A stretch of 64,000 bases of DNA from Eurosta solidaginis. Its lineage: Eukaryota; Arthropoda; Insecta; Diptera; Tephritidae. Below, piece after piece: positions 22,209 to 32,639 of the stretch. Each line of letters begins with the position of its first letter. The stretch's first letter is position 1. Location of the stretch: NCBI RefSeq assembly GCF_040869045.1, contig NC_090319.1, positions 234,353,832 through 234,417,831 of the forward strand. Direction: 5' to 3'. The notes beneath the pieces were generated by a model. That model was not told the DNA's origin. It searched no databases and saw only the letters and a program-made list of their open reading frames with translations. The translations under genes and the position numbers were made by a program.

Positions 22209-23177
22209 CAAGTAAGGACGGGACTGTCTTCGGCTGTGCCGAAGACTTCATACCTTTCATGAATGGGGTTGAACAATAATCTTATCCCATTCGTAATCTG
22301 CAAATAATGCTCTGTATAAGATAAGAAATATATAGTGAACAGATGTACATACCTAAACGATTTTAAGATAAATATAAAAAAATGGCAAAAACCCCCTTAT
22401 CTAAAGGATCGGTTGAATGGGATATATATTATATATAGCTTCGATCGTAGTAATTTTTACAGGAAATCTTCTATGATATATTAGAATATATATCACCCAA
22501 GTTTCATGTTTTTATATTGGAAACTAAGGGAGAAATGGCCAAAAATGATTCTATCTGAACGATCGGTTGTATGGGATAGGTATATACTATATACATATAG
22601 CTCCGATCAAAGTGATTTTTTCAGGAAATCTTCTATGATATATTAGAATAAATATCACCAAGTTTAACGTTTTTGTATCGGAAATTAAGGGAGAAATTGC
22701 CAAAAATCTTTCTATCTGAACGATCGGTTGTATGGGATATATACTACATATAGCTCCGATCAAAGTGATTTTTTCAGAAAAGCTTCTATGATATATTAGA
22801 ATATATATCACCGATTTTCACGTTTATACTTTCTAAATTGCGGCAGGAATGACCAAAATCGTCTTATCTGAACGATGGGTTGTGTGGGAGATATGTATAT
22901 GTTATAGTGGTCCGATCCTACCGGATCCGACAAATGTCTAATATAATACAAAAAGACATCCTTGTGATAAATTTCATTGAGATATCTCAAAATTTGAGGG
23001 ACTAGTTTGCGTTCAAACACACAGACGGACGGACAGACGGACATGGCTATATCAACTCAGTTCGTCGCCCTCATCAATTCGGTATACTTAATGGTGAGTC
23101 TATCTTCTATATTTCTCAACGTTACGAACATCTGACCAAAGTTAATATACCATTTCATGTTCATGAAAGGTATAATT
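22209..23177 (+). mobile_element. DINE-1/mini-me-like (Helentron-type) non-autonomous element, family 2
   Basis: The left end is CAAGTAAGG followed by a perfect 9-bp hairpin, GTCTTCGGC / GCCGAAGAC (22,226-22,246), then TACCTTTCATGAA at 22,251-22,263. The exact complement TTCATGAAAGGTA lies at 23,160-23,172 near the right end, giving subterminal inverted repeats. Inside are about three imperfect ~155-bp repeats (the TCTATGATATATTAGAATA motif at about 22,469, 22,631 and 22,784) and a GACGGACGGACAGACGGACATGG tract (GTCY-type microsatellite) near 23,025. This layout matches the DINE-1/mini-me class. There is no coding capacity. Confidence 0.75.
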
Positions 23178-23942
23178 ATGTGTTACTTCTTTTGAGTATT
23201 GGCTGCGATTCAAAATTTATTTATCTATTAAGGTTGTAATGACAGATGTCATGGTGTATATGGTGTATATGGTGAGAGTGGTGAATTCAAGTATGTATAA
23301 TTTTTACATGTAGATGGCGCGGCAACAGAGTTTATTATTCGAATAATTTTTATTCGAATAGTCCCACCCTTAATAGAAACCAACTAAGTATACAACGTAA
23401 TATAACAACAAAAAGGCTTACTTTCTCTTGCTCTTGAGGAATTCGTTTGTTTAACGCGTTTGTTGTTATTACGTCTATGATTTCGAGAGCGATGTGAAAG
23501 TAGCTCAACTTGCTCCGTCAAAGCTTCAATGCGTAATTCCAAATCATGATTTATGGAAAGAGTCTTGTAAATATTATTTATCTCTTAAACATTTGATGTA
23601 TCAGATATTTTATCTGCCATAAGGGCGAGTCTACTTAAACTTTCAGTACTTACAGATAAAATTGCTTGTGACTGTTTCGGTAGATGCTGCATCCATAGAG
23701 ATTTCAGCAACTCATCAGATACTCTACTAGCAGCCAGGTCCATAATTTCACGTAATATTGCAGAAGGCTTCCTGTCACCCAGTTCCATGTCACGCAGCAG
23801 TTTCTTTAATCGTTTTTCCTCCGAATTCATGAATCGCTCTTGTAACCCAGATTTCAATGCTTCGTACATGTTGATTTCAGGTGGGTTTAGAATAAGATCG
23901 CTGACTTCACCAAGCACACTCGCTTCGACAGATCCTACAATG

Positions 23943-23982
23943 CACAGTGTTCCGTGTAGAACAAGCTAGCTGGATAAAAACA
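23943..23982 (+). promoter_or_regulatory. Left Transib terminus resembling a V(D)J recombination signal
   Basis: The element begins with CACAGTG, identical to the consensus heptamer recognised by RAG1/2. After 24 bases comes ATAAAAACA (23,974-23,982), 7 of 9 matches to the consensus nonamer. This is where the transposase would bind and cut. Confidence 0.75.
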
Positions 23983-24629
23983 AAGTTTTTATTCCAAGAA
24001 TATTGTAATGGAAAATGAAAGAAAACAACAAAATAGCGGGATTTTGGCACACATTTGTTTTGTTTTCGCTTATTATATCTTGAGTAATTGAAGTAAGTAA
24101 GCAGGAGTGGCCGTAATTTGCGTTGATTAATTTACAAAAATAGTGTTCAATATTATTTTTCATAATACTTTTAATTAAACACTTTTACATAATTTTTATG
24201 ATAGGTTCTAAGCTCGAAGGTAAGTTGAATTTTTTAATAGTAATCTTTTCGCAATTAGAATATTTTTAATATATTTAAGATTCCGTTATTAGGAAGAAAA
24301 GGTATTTTTTACCTACATTTTTAATATTAGAAAGGGAAAAGTATGTACCCGCGTGATCCCACGCCAAATGTTACATATATTATAGTCCCAAGTATTTTCT
24401 AATAGTCGAAAGAAAAACCCTTGCGAATTCTTTGCACTTCTATTTTTAATTTTTTTTTTTTGTAGATTTATGTAGTCTTAACCATACCAAGAATAGAGTT
24501 TTTTGAAATTTGGTTGAAATATTTGAAAGAATCAAGAAATAAGGAGTTACTGAGTTGTATTTTACTTAAGGCTGATTTAAGAGAAGTAGCTGAGCATTCT
24601 TTGAGAAATTTAAGTCAACAAATTTAAAA

Positions 24630-26521
24630 ATATTCGTCCAACATCGATGAGAAATGGAACAGCTCTGGAAGACATCGAGAGCGATTTTGTAATAAAAACT
24701 CGGAGTGGCTTTCGGGAACAGATTTCAAGTTTACAATTACGATGGATTCAAGGATGCCATCAGAGCAACCAGCTTCGTCTTCAGATAACCCAGGACCCGG
24801 AAGACCACAGAAGGATCAAACGTCGTCGAGTGAACGACCTACTGCAATCCAGAAATGCTGATGAGTTAGTTTATGCGGCAAAAGTATCAACGCTAGTGTC
24901 CGGCAACAGCAATATTGCTAAATTATAAAAAGTTCACAAACAACCACACAAAAAATGACGAACAAGGTAACATGTGAGCAAGGTGCAAGATGCCTGAGCA
25001 GTGTAGAAGCTTTGACATACTATGTAGACAGGAAGTCGACGACTCATGGGTACAAAACGACTCGGAAGTGGAGTATCAAGGCAGACCATAAGGTTTATCC
25101 ATTATTTTAGAGTTTAAGAAAAGCTAAGGCAGAATGCTACCCAAATGAGATTAATGTGGGTGAAAGAATTGCTGAAATTAAAGTTCAAGCCGTATTAGAT
25201 AAAACTGTTGACGTTTAATTTTAGCAAATCAAGAAGTTCTTCTTAGTTTGTTACCTACATCTGTGTCATTTACTTTAATCAACAAGTGGGGTATGGAAGT
25301 TCTGGTCATAGTACATATCAACAAAAATTCACATATAGTGCTGACACTGATGAGTTTTTGTTTATATTTTCTTTCGTTCCTCTTCAGTTACAGGACGAAA
25401 AGGGTAACATTGTTTGGCAGAATCCTCGGCCTTCTTCTACGATGTATTGTCGTCCAATTAAATTTATTTTCTCTAAGGAAAGAAAAGATTTTATTGTTTT
25501 TGAAACGAACAAAGTTTTAGAGGAGGTAAATGCTTTGTTGCCAAGAAAGTACTTTCTCGAAGAATGCGAGGTTTCTGTAAATCATAACATGATTGACGGA
25601 AAAGTTTGCAATGCTTTGACTGAAACTTATTCCGCACAAAAGTGTTATATTTGTGGTGCCACTCCAAAAGATATGAATGATGAGACACGGGTTTTTATGC
25701 CTAACCGAGATAATATTGGTTTTGGCTTGTCTACTCTCCATGCCTGGATAAGATATTTTGAATGCTTGCTTCACATAAGTTATCGCCTCGAAGTAAAAAA
25801 ATGGCAACTTAGGAATGAGGCAGATAAAGAGAGTGTTATGCAACGTTCCAACGAAATCCAGAATAAATTTAAAAGTGAACTTGGATTGATAGTAGATCAA
25901 CCAAAACCAGGATTTGGCAATACAAATGATGGTAATACTGCTCGAAGGTTTTTCGAAAATTCTGAGGCTAGTGCTGAGATTACGGGATTGGATGTTACGC
26001 TCATGAAAAGATTCGATACTCTCCTTCGCGCATTAGCATCTGGGTATAATATCAATATCCAAAGATTTGAGATATTTGCGATTGAGACTAAAAAACTATA
26101 CATAGATATCTATCCGTGGTCTTATATGCCTGCTACAGTTCATAAAATCTTGGTGCATAGTACTGATATTATAAAATCAGCAATTTTGCCTATTGGTCAA
26201 CTTTCTGAAGAAGCACAAGAAGCCCGTAACAAAGATTTGAAACGATTCAGGGATGATAACACACAAAAACAGTCGCGTGTAGCCACGAATAGAGATCTTA
26301 TGAATATGTTACTTATAACATCGGATACCTTAGTTAACAGCTTAAGGGAGATATCCAAGAAACAATTTAAAAGCCTGACTTCAGAAGTCTTACATTTACT
26401 GTCCTCCGATAATGTTGAGGAGTCAATAAATACCCCAGTTGTTTCAAGCTTTCACAGTAATGATGCTGATGACTATTGCACAAGTGACTCATCGAATGAC
26501 AGTGACGATAATGAATGGTAA
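24630..26521 (+). pseudogene. Transib transposase (RAG1-core relative), first catalytic Asp deleted
   Basis: The N-terminal region is broken by stops: RRVNDLLQSRNADELVYAAKV (about 24,810-24,880), YYVDRKSTTHGYKTTRKW, KAECYPNEI and ERIAEIKVQAVLDKTV (to 25,220). From 25,286 a 411-residue frame runs intact to TAA at 26,519-26,521. It contains GSSGHSTYQQKF, RPIKFIFSKE, MIDGKV (second Asp, residue 104), the zinc-binding CYIC, LHAWIRYFE, FGNTNDGNTARR and the Glu block EEAQEARNKDLKRF (E312). These match the Transib/RAG1 core. The expected KWGxDGSSGHS around the first catalytic Asp reads KWG-Y-GSSGHS, so one codon is missing. The acidic tail is DDYCTSDSSNDSDDNEW. Nonfunctional as it stands. Confidence 0.85.
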
Positions 26522-26700
26522 CATAATTATGAAATAAAACTTACGCTATAACTTTTTCATTGATCAGTAAGTAGAAAAGTAAAGTAAAAAGGAGTAAAAT
26601 TTTAGAAAAAAAAAAAAAAAATAAGAAAAAGGCACATATGGCTGAAAAAATATTATACTTGTAATAAATGACTACATATGAAACTAATAATATCAGGAAA

Positions 26701-26739
26701 TAATTTTGTCCAGCTAGCTTGTTCTACACGAAACACTGG
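26701..26739 (-). promoter_or_regulatory. Right Transib terminus, heptamer missing one base
   Basis: Read inward on the minus strand, the end starts CCAGTG (the heptamer with one A lost), then the same 24-base spacer, then ACAAAATTA at 26,709-26,701, close to the nonamer. The lost base next to the cut site would be expected to impair cleavage. Confidence 0.65.
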
Positions 26740-27064
26740 CAATGGTGTGAAATTTTCTTACATCTGATGATTTTCCAGCTGTAATAAACTGGCTCTCTAC
26801 TTGCTTGAGCCATAGAGCTGGATGTGTTCTCCAAAATGGCGGAACTTTAACTGACATACGTGCAACCTCTAATGCTGGAGTCGGCTCATCTAAAAGATTT
26901 CTTTGCTATATGGGTGTTTGCGGCAATGCTGATGGCGGCTGTTGCAGATCTGGAATCAGCGAATCTCCTGCCCCATTATTGGCTTCACTTCCTCTATTCG
27001 GTATATGAGACATGTTTCCTGTACAGGGTCAACAATTGTAAAGATGAATTATTAAACAATTTTA

Positions 27065-28374
27065 ACAATTTTTGTTGTTATATCGGCCTACTGATTTGTA
27101 AGATCGCGGGTTCGAATCGAGTTCAAGGCCTAACAATAATTTTTTATCATTATTATTGTTATGATAAATTTTTTCTTAATTGAAAAAATTTTTAAATTAG
27201 AATAGAAGAAAGAAAAAATTTAGACAACTGCCAAAGCTCGTTGTATAGATCCACTTCGGAACTGCTAAATTCCTTCATCGGCAACGTTTAGGCGCCGCTG
27301 CTATAATCATTCAGCCATCAGAGCGGTTTTTTGTTTTTCTTCATTAATCCTACTTCTATTCTGGTTCGTGCCAATTGATATTCACAACACTGCGACATCT
27401 GTTGCAGAATGGATGTGAAAATTGGACTTGTTTGATGGCAATGGTGCCATAGTGTCATATTTTATTGCCACTTTTTCCCCGTGCTCAGTGATGTATTAAC
27501 AATTTTTGTTGTTATATCGTCCTACTGATTTGTAAGATCGCGGGTTCGAATCGAGCTCAAGGCCTAACAATAATTTTTTATCATTATTATTGTTATGATA
27601 AATTTTTTCTTGATTGAAAAAATTTTTAAATTAGAATAGAAGAAAGAAAAAATTTAGACAACTGCCAAAGCTCGTTGTATAGATCCATTTCGGGAACTGC
27701 TAAATTCCTTCATCGGCAACGTTTAGGCGCCGCTGCTATAACCATTCAGCCATCAGAGCGGTTTTTTGTTTGTCTTCATTAATCCTACTTCTATTCTGGT
27801 TCGTGCCAATTGATATTCACAACACTGCGACATCTGTTGTTCTTCTATTTTAATTTAAAAATTTTTTCAATTAAGAAAAAATTTATCATTACAATAATAA
27901 TGATAAAAAATTATTGTTAGGTCTTCAGCTCGATTCGAACCCGCGATCTTACAAATCAGTAGGCCGATATAACAACAAAAATTGTTAATACATCCCAGAG
28001 CACGGGGAAAAAGTGTCAATAAAATATGACACTATGGCAGCATTGCCATCAAACAAGTCCAATTTTCACATCCATTCTGCAAGAGATGTCGCAGTGTTGT
28101 GAATATCAATTTGCACGAACCAGAATAGAAGTAGGATTAATGAAGACAAACAAAAAACCGCTCTGATGGCTGAATGGTTATAGCAGCGGCGCCTAAACGT
28201 TACCGATGAAGGAATTTAGCAGTTCCCGAAATGGATCTATACAACGAGCTTTGGCAGTTGTCTAAATTTTTTCTTTCTTCTATTCTAATTTAAATTTTTT
28301 TTCAATTAAGAAAAAATTTATCATAACAATAATAATGATAGAAAATTATTGTTAGGCCTCGATTCGAACCCGCG
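27065..28374. repeat. 1.3-kb palindromic repeat block (two direct plus two inverted units) with 14-bp target duplication
   Basis: A 434-bp unit starts at 27,065 and again at 27,498. The second copy stops at about 27,840, where the complement of the same unit takes over (27,841-27,990 partial, then to 28,374). ATTAAACAATTTTA flanks the whole block exactly (27,051-27,064 and 28,375-28,388), so it entered as one piece. Each unit has an RNA-polymerase-III-like B box (GCGGGTTCGAATCGAG) on one strand and an A-box-like TGGCTGAATGG on the other, plus an AT-rich hairpin (ATCATTATTATTGTTATGAT). No coding capacity. The family is not recognised. Confidence 0.7.
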
Positions 28375-28388
28375 ATTAAACAATTTTA

Positions 28389-29340
28389 TTTTTTTTATAT
28401 AAAAACACGTTATTATTTTATTGATGTTCAGTTCTCGAAAATAATTTTTTTCAACTCCCTGAAAAAATGTTCTTCTTCTTTTTTTTGTTTTAAATCGAAT
28501 AACTGTTAAATTAGAAAATTAACAGGTAGGTATGCCCGTTACATACGGGATTTTCACATTTCATACAAATCATTTTAGACATCCGTCGAATTTCTAATGG
28601 CCAAAATGCGCAGTACCTCTGTAGTTTTGTCAAAGGTAAAGCAGATTGCATACAGCTGCGCAAGCCTCTAGGCAATGTCGGTATACTCAATCTGTTTCCT
28701 ATCCAAAACGTTGTTAATGTTTCAGACAGACACCCCTATTATGGTTGTCAACGTCAACTGTCATTTCGTATCAATATCAACATCACGTGGTATCAATATG
28801 AACGTCACGTCAATGCAATTCGGGTATTTACTTCATCAATGTATTGACGTTGATGTGTTATTGATAATTTCATAGTCAAACTACGATCCTTATATTTTTG
28901 ACAATTGTTTACTTACAATTTGTTGTGTTTATTTCGGCTTTTGATTAAAACTTGTGTTTAGAGATTTTTTTGTGGAAAGTTCCGGTTCAAGCGATGAGGA
29001 GAGTAAGGGGATTTTGCTCCTCAAAATAAGCGAAATGCGCCAAAGATCTGATATATTTAATTTGCCAGATACGAAGTAAGTACTATAATTGCTGATTGCA
29101 ATTTCTATTAGTGCATAAGTGAAATTAAGGAGTTTCTTGCCGATGCAATGTCTTGGCCGGGCCACAGCTCAGGGATGGTGCCGGTCAAGATATAGTGCAG
29201 AAAATAAGAAAAAGTGTTATTAGTATTAATAATTAAAATAATCTTTATTGAACATAAAAAGTAAGCACAAAAATTAATATATATATAATTTCAGGTTACC
29301 TTTTGGTTGAAGCTGGAAACTGCGTCGGGATACGTCCTTT
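28389..29340. other. Spacer with a possible Harbinger-like exon
   Basis: At 28,972-29,075 the plus strand reads VESSGSSDEESKG...SEMRQRSDIFNLPDTK and is followed by a consensus donor GTAAGT at 29,076. The acidic start and the RQxxxxFxLPD block before an intron resemble exon 1 of the HARBI1-like gene at 11.8 kb. The expected next exon was not found. Elsewhere there is only AT-rich DNA. Confidence 0.3.
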
Positions 29341-29360
29341 CACGTTGATATAAGAAAATA

Positions 29361-29475
29361 AGTGAAGTAAAAAATATATAACAGGTCAATACCGCTTGCC
29401 AGTCAAACTGTTTATTTATTCAAGCGATGTTCATTTGTAGTTTTAACAAAACAGTTTGACTGGTACTGTTAACCA
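29361..29475. mobile_element. Small foldback insertion with 13-bp flanking repeat
   Basis: CCAGTCAAACTGTTT (29,399-29,413) and AAACAGTTTGACTGG (29,449-29,463) are exact 15-bp complements with a 35-base loop. ATATAAGAAAATA occurs on both sides (29,348-29,360 and 29,476-29,488), as a target duplication would. The class is unknown. Confidence 0.45.
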
Positions 29476-29715
29476 ATATAAGAAAATATGCGAGGGCGAC
29501 CTTTTATGTTTGGAGTTTGGACTGTTGGCCTAAACATGCCGGCCCCTTTGCGACACGCAAGATTTATTTGGACATATTCCGCCGCTGGTTCGCAGAATTT
29601 GTTTAAATTAAGCTTACAACTATTTTCAGCTCAGGTTCCGTTTGAATTACCTAAAGTCGAAAATTGAAGAAAAATAAATAAAATATGTACATGGTTCAAT
29701 CTCAGTGGCACATTC

Positions 29716-32600
29716 ATTATACTCAGTTCAGCAGACCTCACAGAGTATATTAACTTTGATTGGATAACGGTTGGTTGTACAGGTATAAAGGAATCGAGAT
29801 AGATATAGAATTCCATATATCAAAATCATCAGTATCGAAAAAAAAATTTAATTGAGCCATGTCGCCCGTTAACACGATAACTTGAGTAAATTTGGGGGTA
29901 TCTTGATGAAATTTGGTACATAGGTTCCTGGACACTCATCTCAGATCGCTATTTAAAATGAATGAAATCGGACCACGCCCACTTTTTCGATATCGAAAAT
30001 TTCGAAAAACCCAAAAAGTGCGATAATTCATTACCAAAGACTGATTAAGCGATGAAACTTGGTAGGTGAGTTGAACTTATGACGCAGAATAGAAAATTAT
30101 TAAAATTTTGGACAATGGGCGTGGCACAGCCCACTTTTAAAAGAAGGTAATTTAAAAGTTTTGCATGCCGTAATTTGGCATTCGTTGAAGATATTATGAT
30201 GAGATTTGGCAAGAACGTTACTCCTATTACTATATATATGCTTAATAAAAATTAGCAAAATCGGAGAACGACCACGCCCACCTTTAAAAAAAATGTTTGT
30301 TAAGTCAAATTTTAACAAAAAATTTAATAGCTTTACAGTGTATAAGTAAATTAAGTCAACATTAAACTCCAGTAATGATATGATGCAACAAAAAACAAAA
30401 ATAAAAGAAAATTTCAAAATGGGCTTGGCTCCGCCCTTTTTCATTTAGTTTGTCTAGAATACTTTTAATGCAATAAGTCGAACAAAAATTTACCAATCCT
30501 TCTGAAATTTGGTAGGGGCATAGCTTCTATGACGATAACTGTTTTCTGTGAAAGAGGGCGAAATCGGTTGAAGCCACGCCAAGTTTTTATACACAGTCGA
30601 CCGTCTGTCCTTCCGCTCGGCCGTTCTCACGATAACTTGAGCAAAAATCTATATATCTTTAACAAAGTCAGTTCACGTACTTATCTGAACTCACTTTATA
30701 TTGGTGTAAAAAATGGCCGAAACCCGATTAAGACCACGGCCACTTTTTCGATATCGAAAATTACGAAAAATGAAAAAAATGCCATAATTCTAATCCAAAT
30801 ACGAAAAAAGGGATGAAACGTGGTAATTGGATTGGTTTATTGGCGCAAAATATAACTTTAGAAAAAAACTTTTTAAAATGGGTGTGACACCTATCATATT
30901 AAGTAGAAGAAAATGAAAAAGTTGTGCAGGGCGAAATCAAAAGCCTTTAAAATCTTGGCAGGAATACTGTCCGTGGTATTACATATATAAATAAATTAGC
31001 CGTACGCGACAGATGATGTTCTGGGTGACCCTGGTCCACATTTTGTTCTATATCTCGAAAATGCCTTTACATATACAACTCCCACCACTCCCTTTTAAAA
31101 TACTCATTAACACCATTCATTTCATACCCATATCGTACAAACACATTACAGAATCAACGCTGGTCCACCTTTATAACGATATCTCGAAAAGGCGTCCACC
31201 TATAGAACTAAGGCCCACTCCCTTTAAAAATACTCATTAACACCTTTCGTTTGATACCCATATTGTACAAAGGCATTCTAGAGTCACCCTGCTCCACCTT
31301 TATGGTGATATCTCGAAAAGGAATCCACCTATAGAACTAAGGGCCACTCCCTTTTAAAATACTCATTAACACCTTTCGTTTGATACCCATATTGTACAAA
31401 CGCATTCTAGAGTCACCCCTGCTCCACCTTTATGGTGATATCTCGAAAAGGAATCCACCTATAGAACTAAGGGCCACTCCCTTTTAAAATACTCATTAAC
31501 ACCTTTTATTTGATATACATATCGTACAAACAAATTCTAGAGTCAGCCCTGGTCCACCTTTATGGCGATATCTCGAATAGGCGTCCACCTATAGAACTAA
31601 GGCCCAATCCCTTTTAAAATACTCATTAGCACCTTTCATTTGATACCCATATCGTACAAAAAAATTCTAGAGTCACCCCTGGTCCAACATTATGGCGATA
31701 TCTTGAAAAGGCGTACACCCATAGATCTAAGGCCCACTCCCTTTTAAAATACTCATTAACACTTTCGTATGATACCCGTATTGTACAAACGCATTCTAGA
31801 GTCACCCCTGGTCCACCTTTATGGTGATATCTCGAAAAGGAATCCACCTATAGAACTAAGGGCCACTCCCTTTTAAAACACTCATTAACACCTTTCATTT
31901 GATACCCATATCGTACAAACAAATTCTAGAGTCACCCCTGGTTCACTTTTATGGAAATATCTAAAAGGCGTCCACCAATAGAACTAACGCCAAACTCCCT
32001 TTTAAAATACTCATTAACACCTTTCATTTGATACCCATATCGTACAATCAAATTCTAGAGTCACCCCTGGTCCACCTTTATGGCGATATCTCGAAAAGGC
32101 GTCCACCTATAGAACTAAGGCCCAATCCCTTTTAAAATACCCATTAGCACCTTTCATTTGATACCCATATCGTACAAAAAAATTCTAGAATCACCCCTGG
32201 TCCAACTTTATGGCGATATCTTGAAAAGGCGTACACCCATAGAACTAACGCCCACTCCCTTTTAAAATACTCAGTAACACCTTTCGTATGATACCCATAT
32301 TGTACAAACGCATTCTAGAGTCAGCCCTGGTCCACCTTTATGGTGATATCTCGAAAAGGAATCCACCTATAGAACTAAGGGCCACTCCCTTTTAAAATAC
32401 TTATTAACACCTTTCATTTGGTACCCATATCTTACAAACAAATTCTAGAGTCAGCCCTGGTCCACCTTTATGGCGATATCCTTAAATGGCGTCCACTTAT
32501 AGAACTATGGCCCACTCCCTCTGAAAATACTCTTTAATACCTTCCATTTGATACACATGTCATACAAACTCATTCCAGGGTTACCCTACATGGTGATTAG
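29716..32600 (-). mobile_element. Satellite-bearing Helentron-type (mini-me/DINE-1-like) element, copy C, truncated
   Basis: The left end TATACTCAGTTCAGCAG...CACAGAGTATATTAA matches the left ends of copies A (40.69 kb) and B (48.42 kb). It shares their core: CGATAACTTGAGTAAATTT, repeated TTTTTCGATATCGAAAATT blocks and ACGCCCACTTTT. It ends in a ~130-bp tandem array and stops at about 32,600 without the terminal hairpin (GTTCGG...CCGAAC) present in A and B. It borders a BEL/Pao fragment. Non-coding; apparent frames inside are incidental. Confidence 0.75.
31031..32590. repeat. ~130-bp satellite array, copy C
   Basis: About twelve imperfect units, each with CTCATTAACACCTTTC, GATACCCATATCGTAC, ATTCTAGAGTCACCCCTGG, ATGGCGATATCTCGAAAAGG and CGTCCACCTATAGAACTAAG, recur at ~130 bp. 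The same monomer fills copies A and B. Confidence 0.85.
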
Positions 32601-32639
32601 GTTTTTTTTTGTAAAAAATGTATGTATAAATAAAAATAA

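Larger units (their letters stand above)
23943..26739 (+). mobile_element. Transib DNA transposon, 2.8 kb, with 5-bp target duplication
   Basis: The ends are inverted repeats of about 35 bp sharing TTYCGTGTAGAACAAGCTAG and GCTGGA. CAATG flanks both sides (23,938-23,942 and 26,740-26,744), the 5-bp duplication expected of Transib. Removing the element and one CAATG joins the surrounding gag frame at ...HTI|VGS. One broken transposase gene lies inside, on the plus strand. Confidence 0.88.
23390..27013 (-). pseudogene. Ty3/gypsy-type gag, split by the Transib element
   Basis: The start is ATG at 27,011-27,013 (MSHIPNRGSEANNG) and the minus strand reads to VKVPPFWRTHPALWLKQVESQF...RKFHTI at 26,745. 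It resumes at 23,937 as VGSVEASVLGEVSDL, EALKSGLQERFMNSEEKRLKKLL and ELGDRKPSAILREIMDLA, ending in an Arg/Ser-rich tail at about 23,400. These are hallmarks of a Ty3/gypsy Gag capsid. An in-frame TAG near 26,910 and a TAA near 23,586 show decay. Pol is not present. Downstream sequence changes at about 23,390. Confidence 0.75.

Noticed and set aside
23943..26739. A domesticated RAG1-like host gene
   Set aside because: Intact inverted ends and the 5-bp duplication show a transposon copy, and the N-terminal part is riddled with stops.
27065..28374. tRNA genes at the GGTTCGAATC boxes
   Set aside because: Only a T-arm-like segment exists; the A-box-like motif is on the opposite strand and no cloverleaf can be drawn.
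31031..32590. CRISPR-like array from evenly spaced repeats
   Set aside because: Units are contiguous 130-bp satellite monomers without distinct spacers, in a eukaryotic transposon context.
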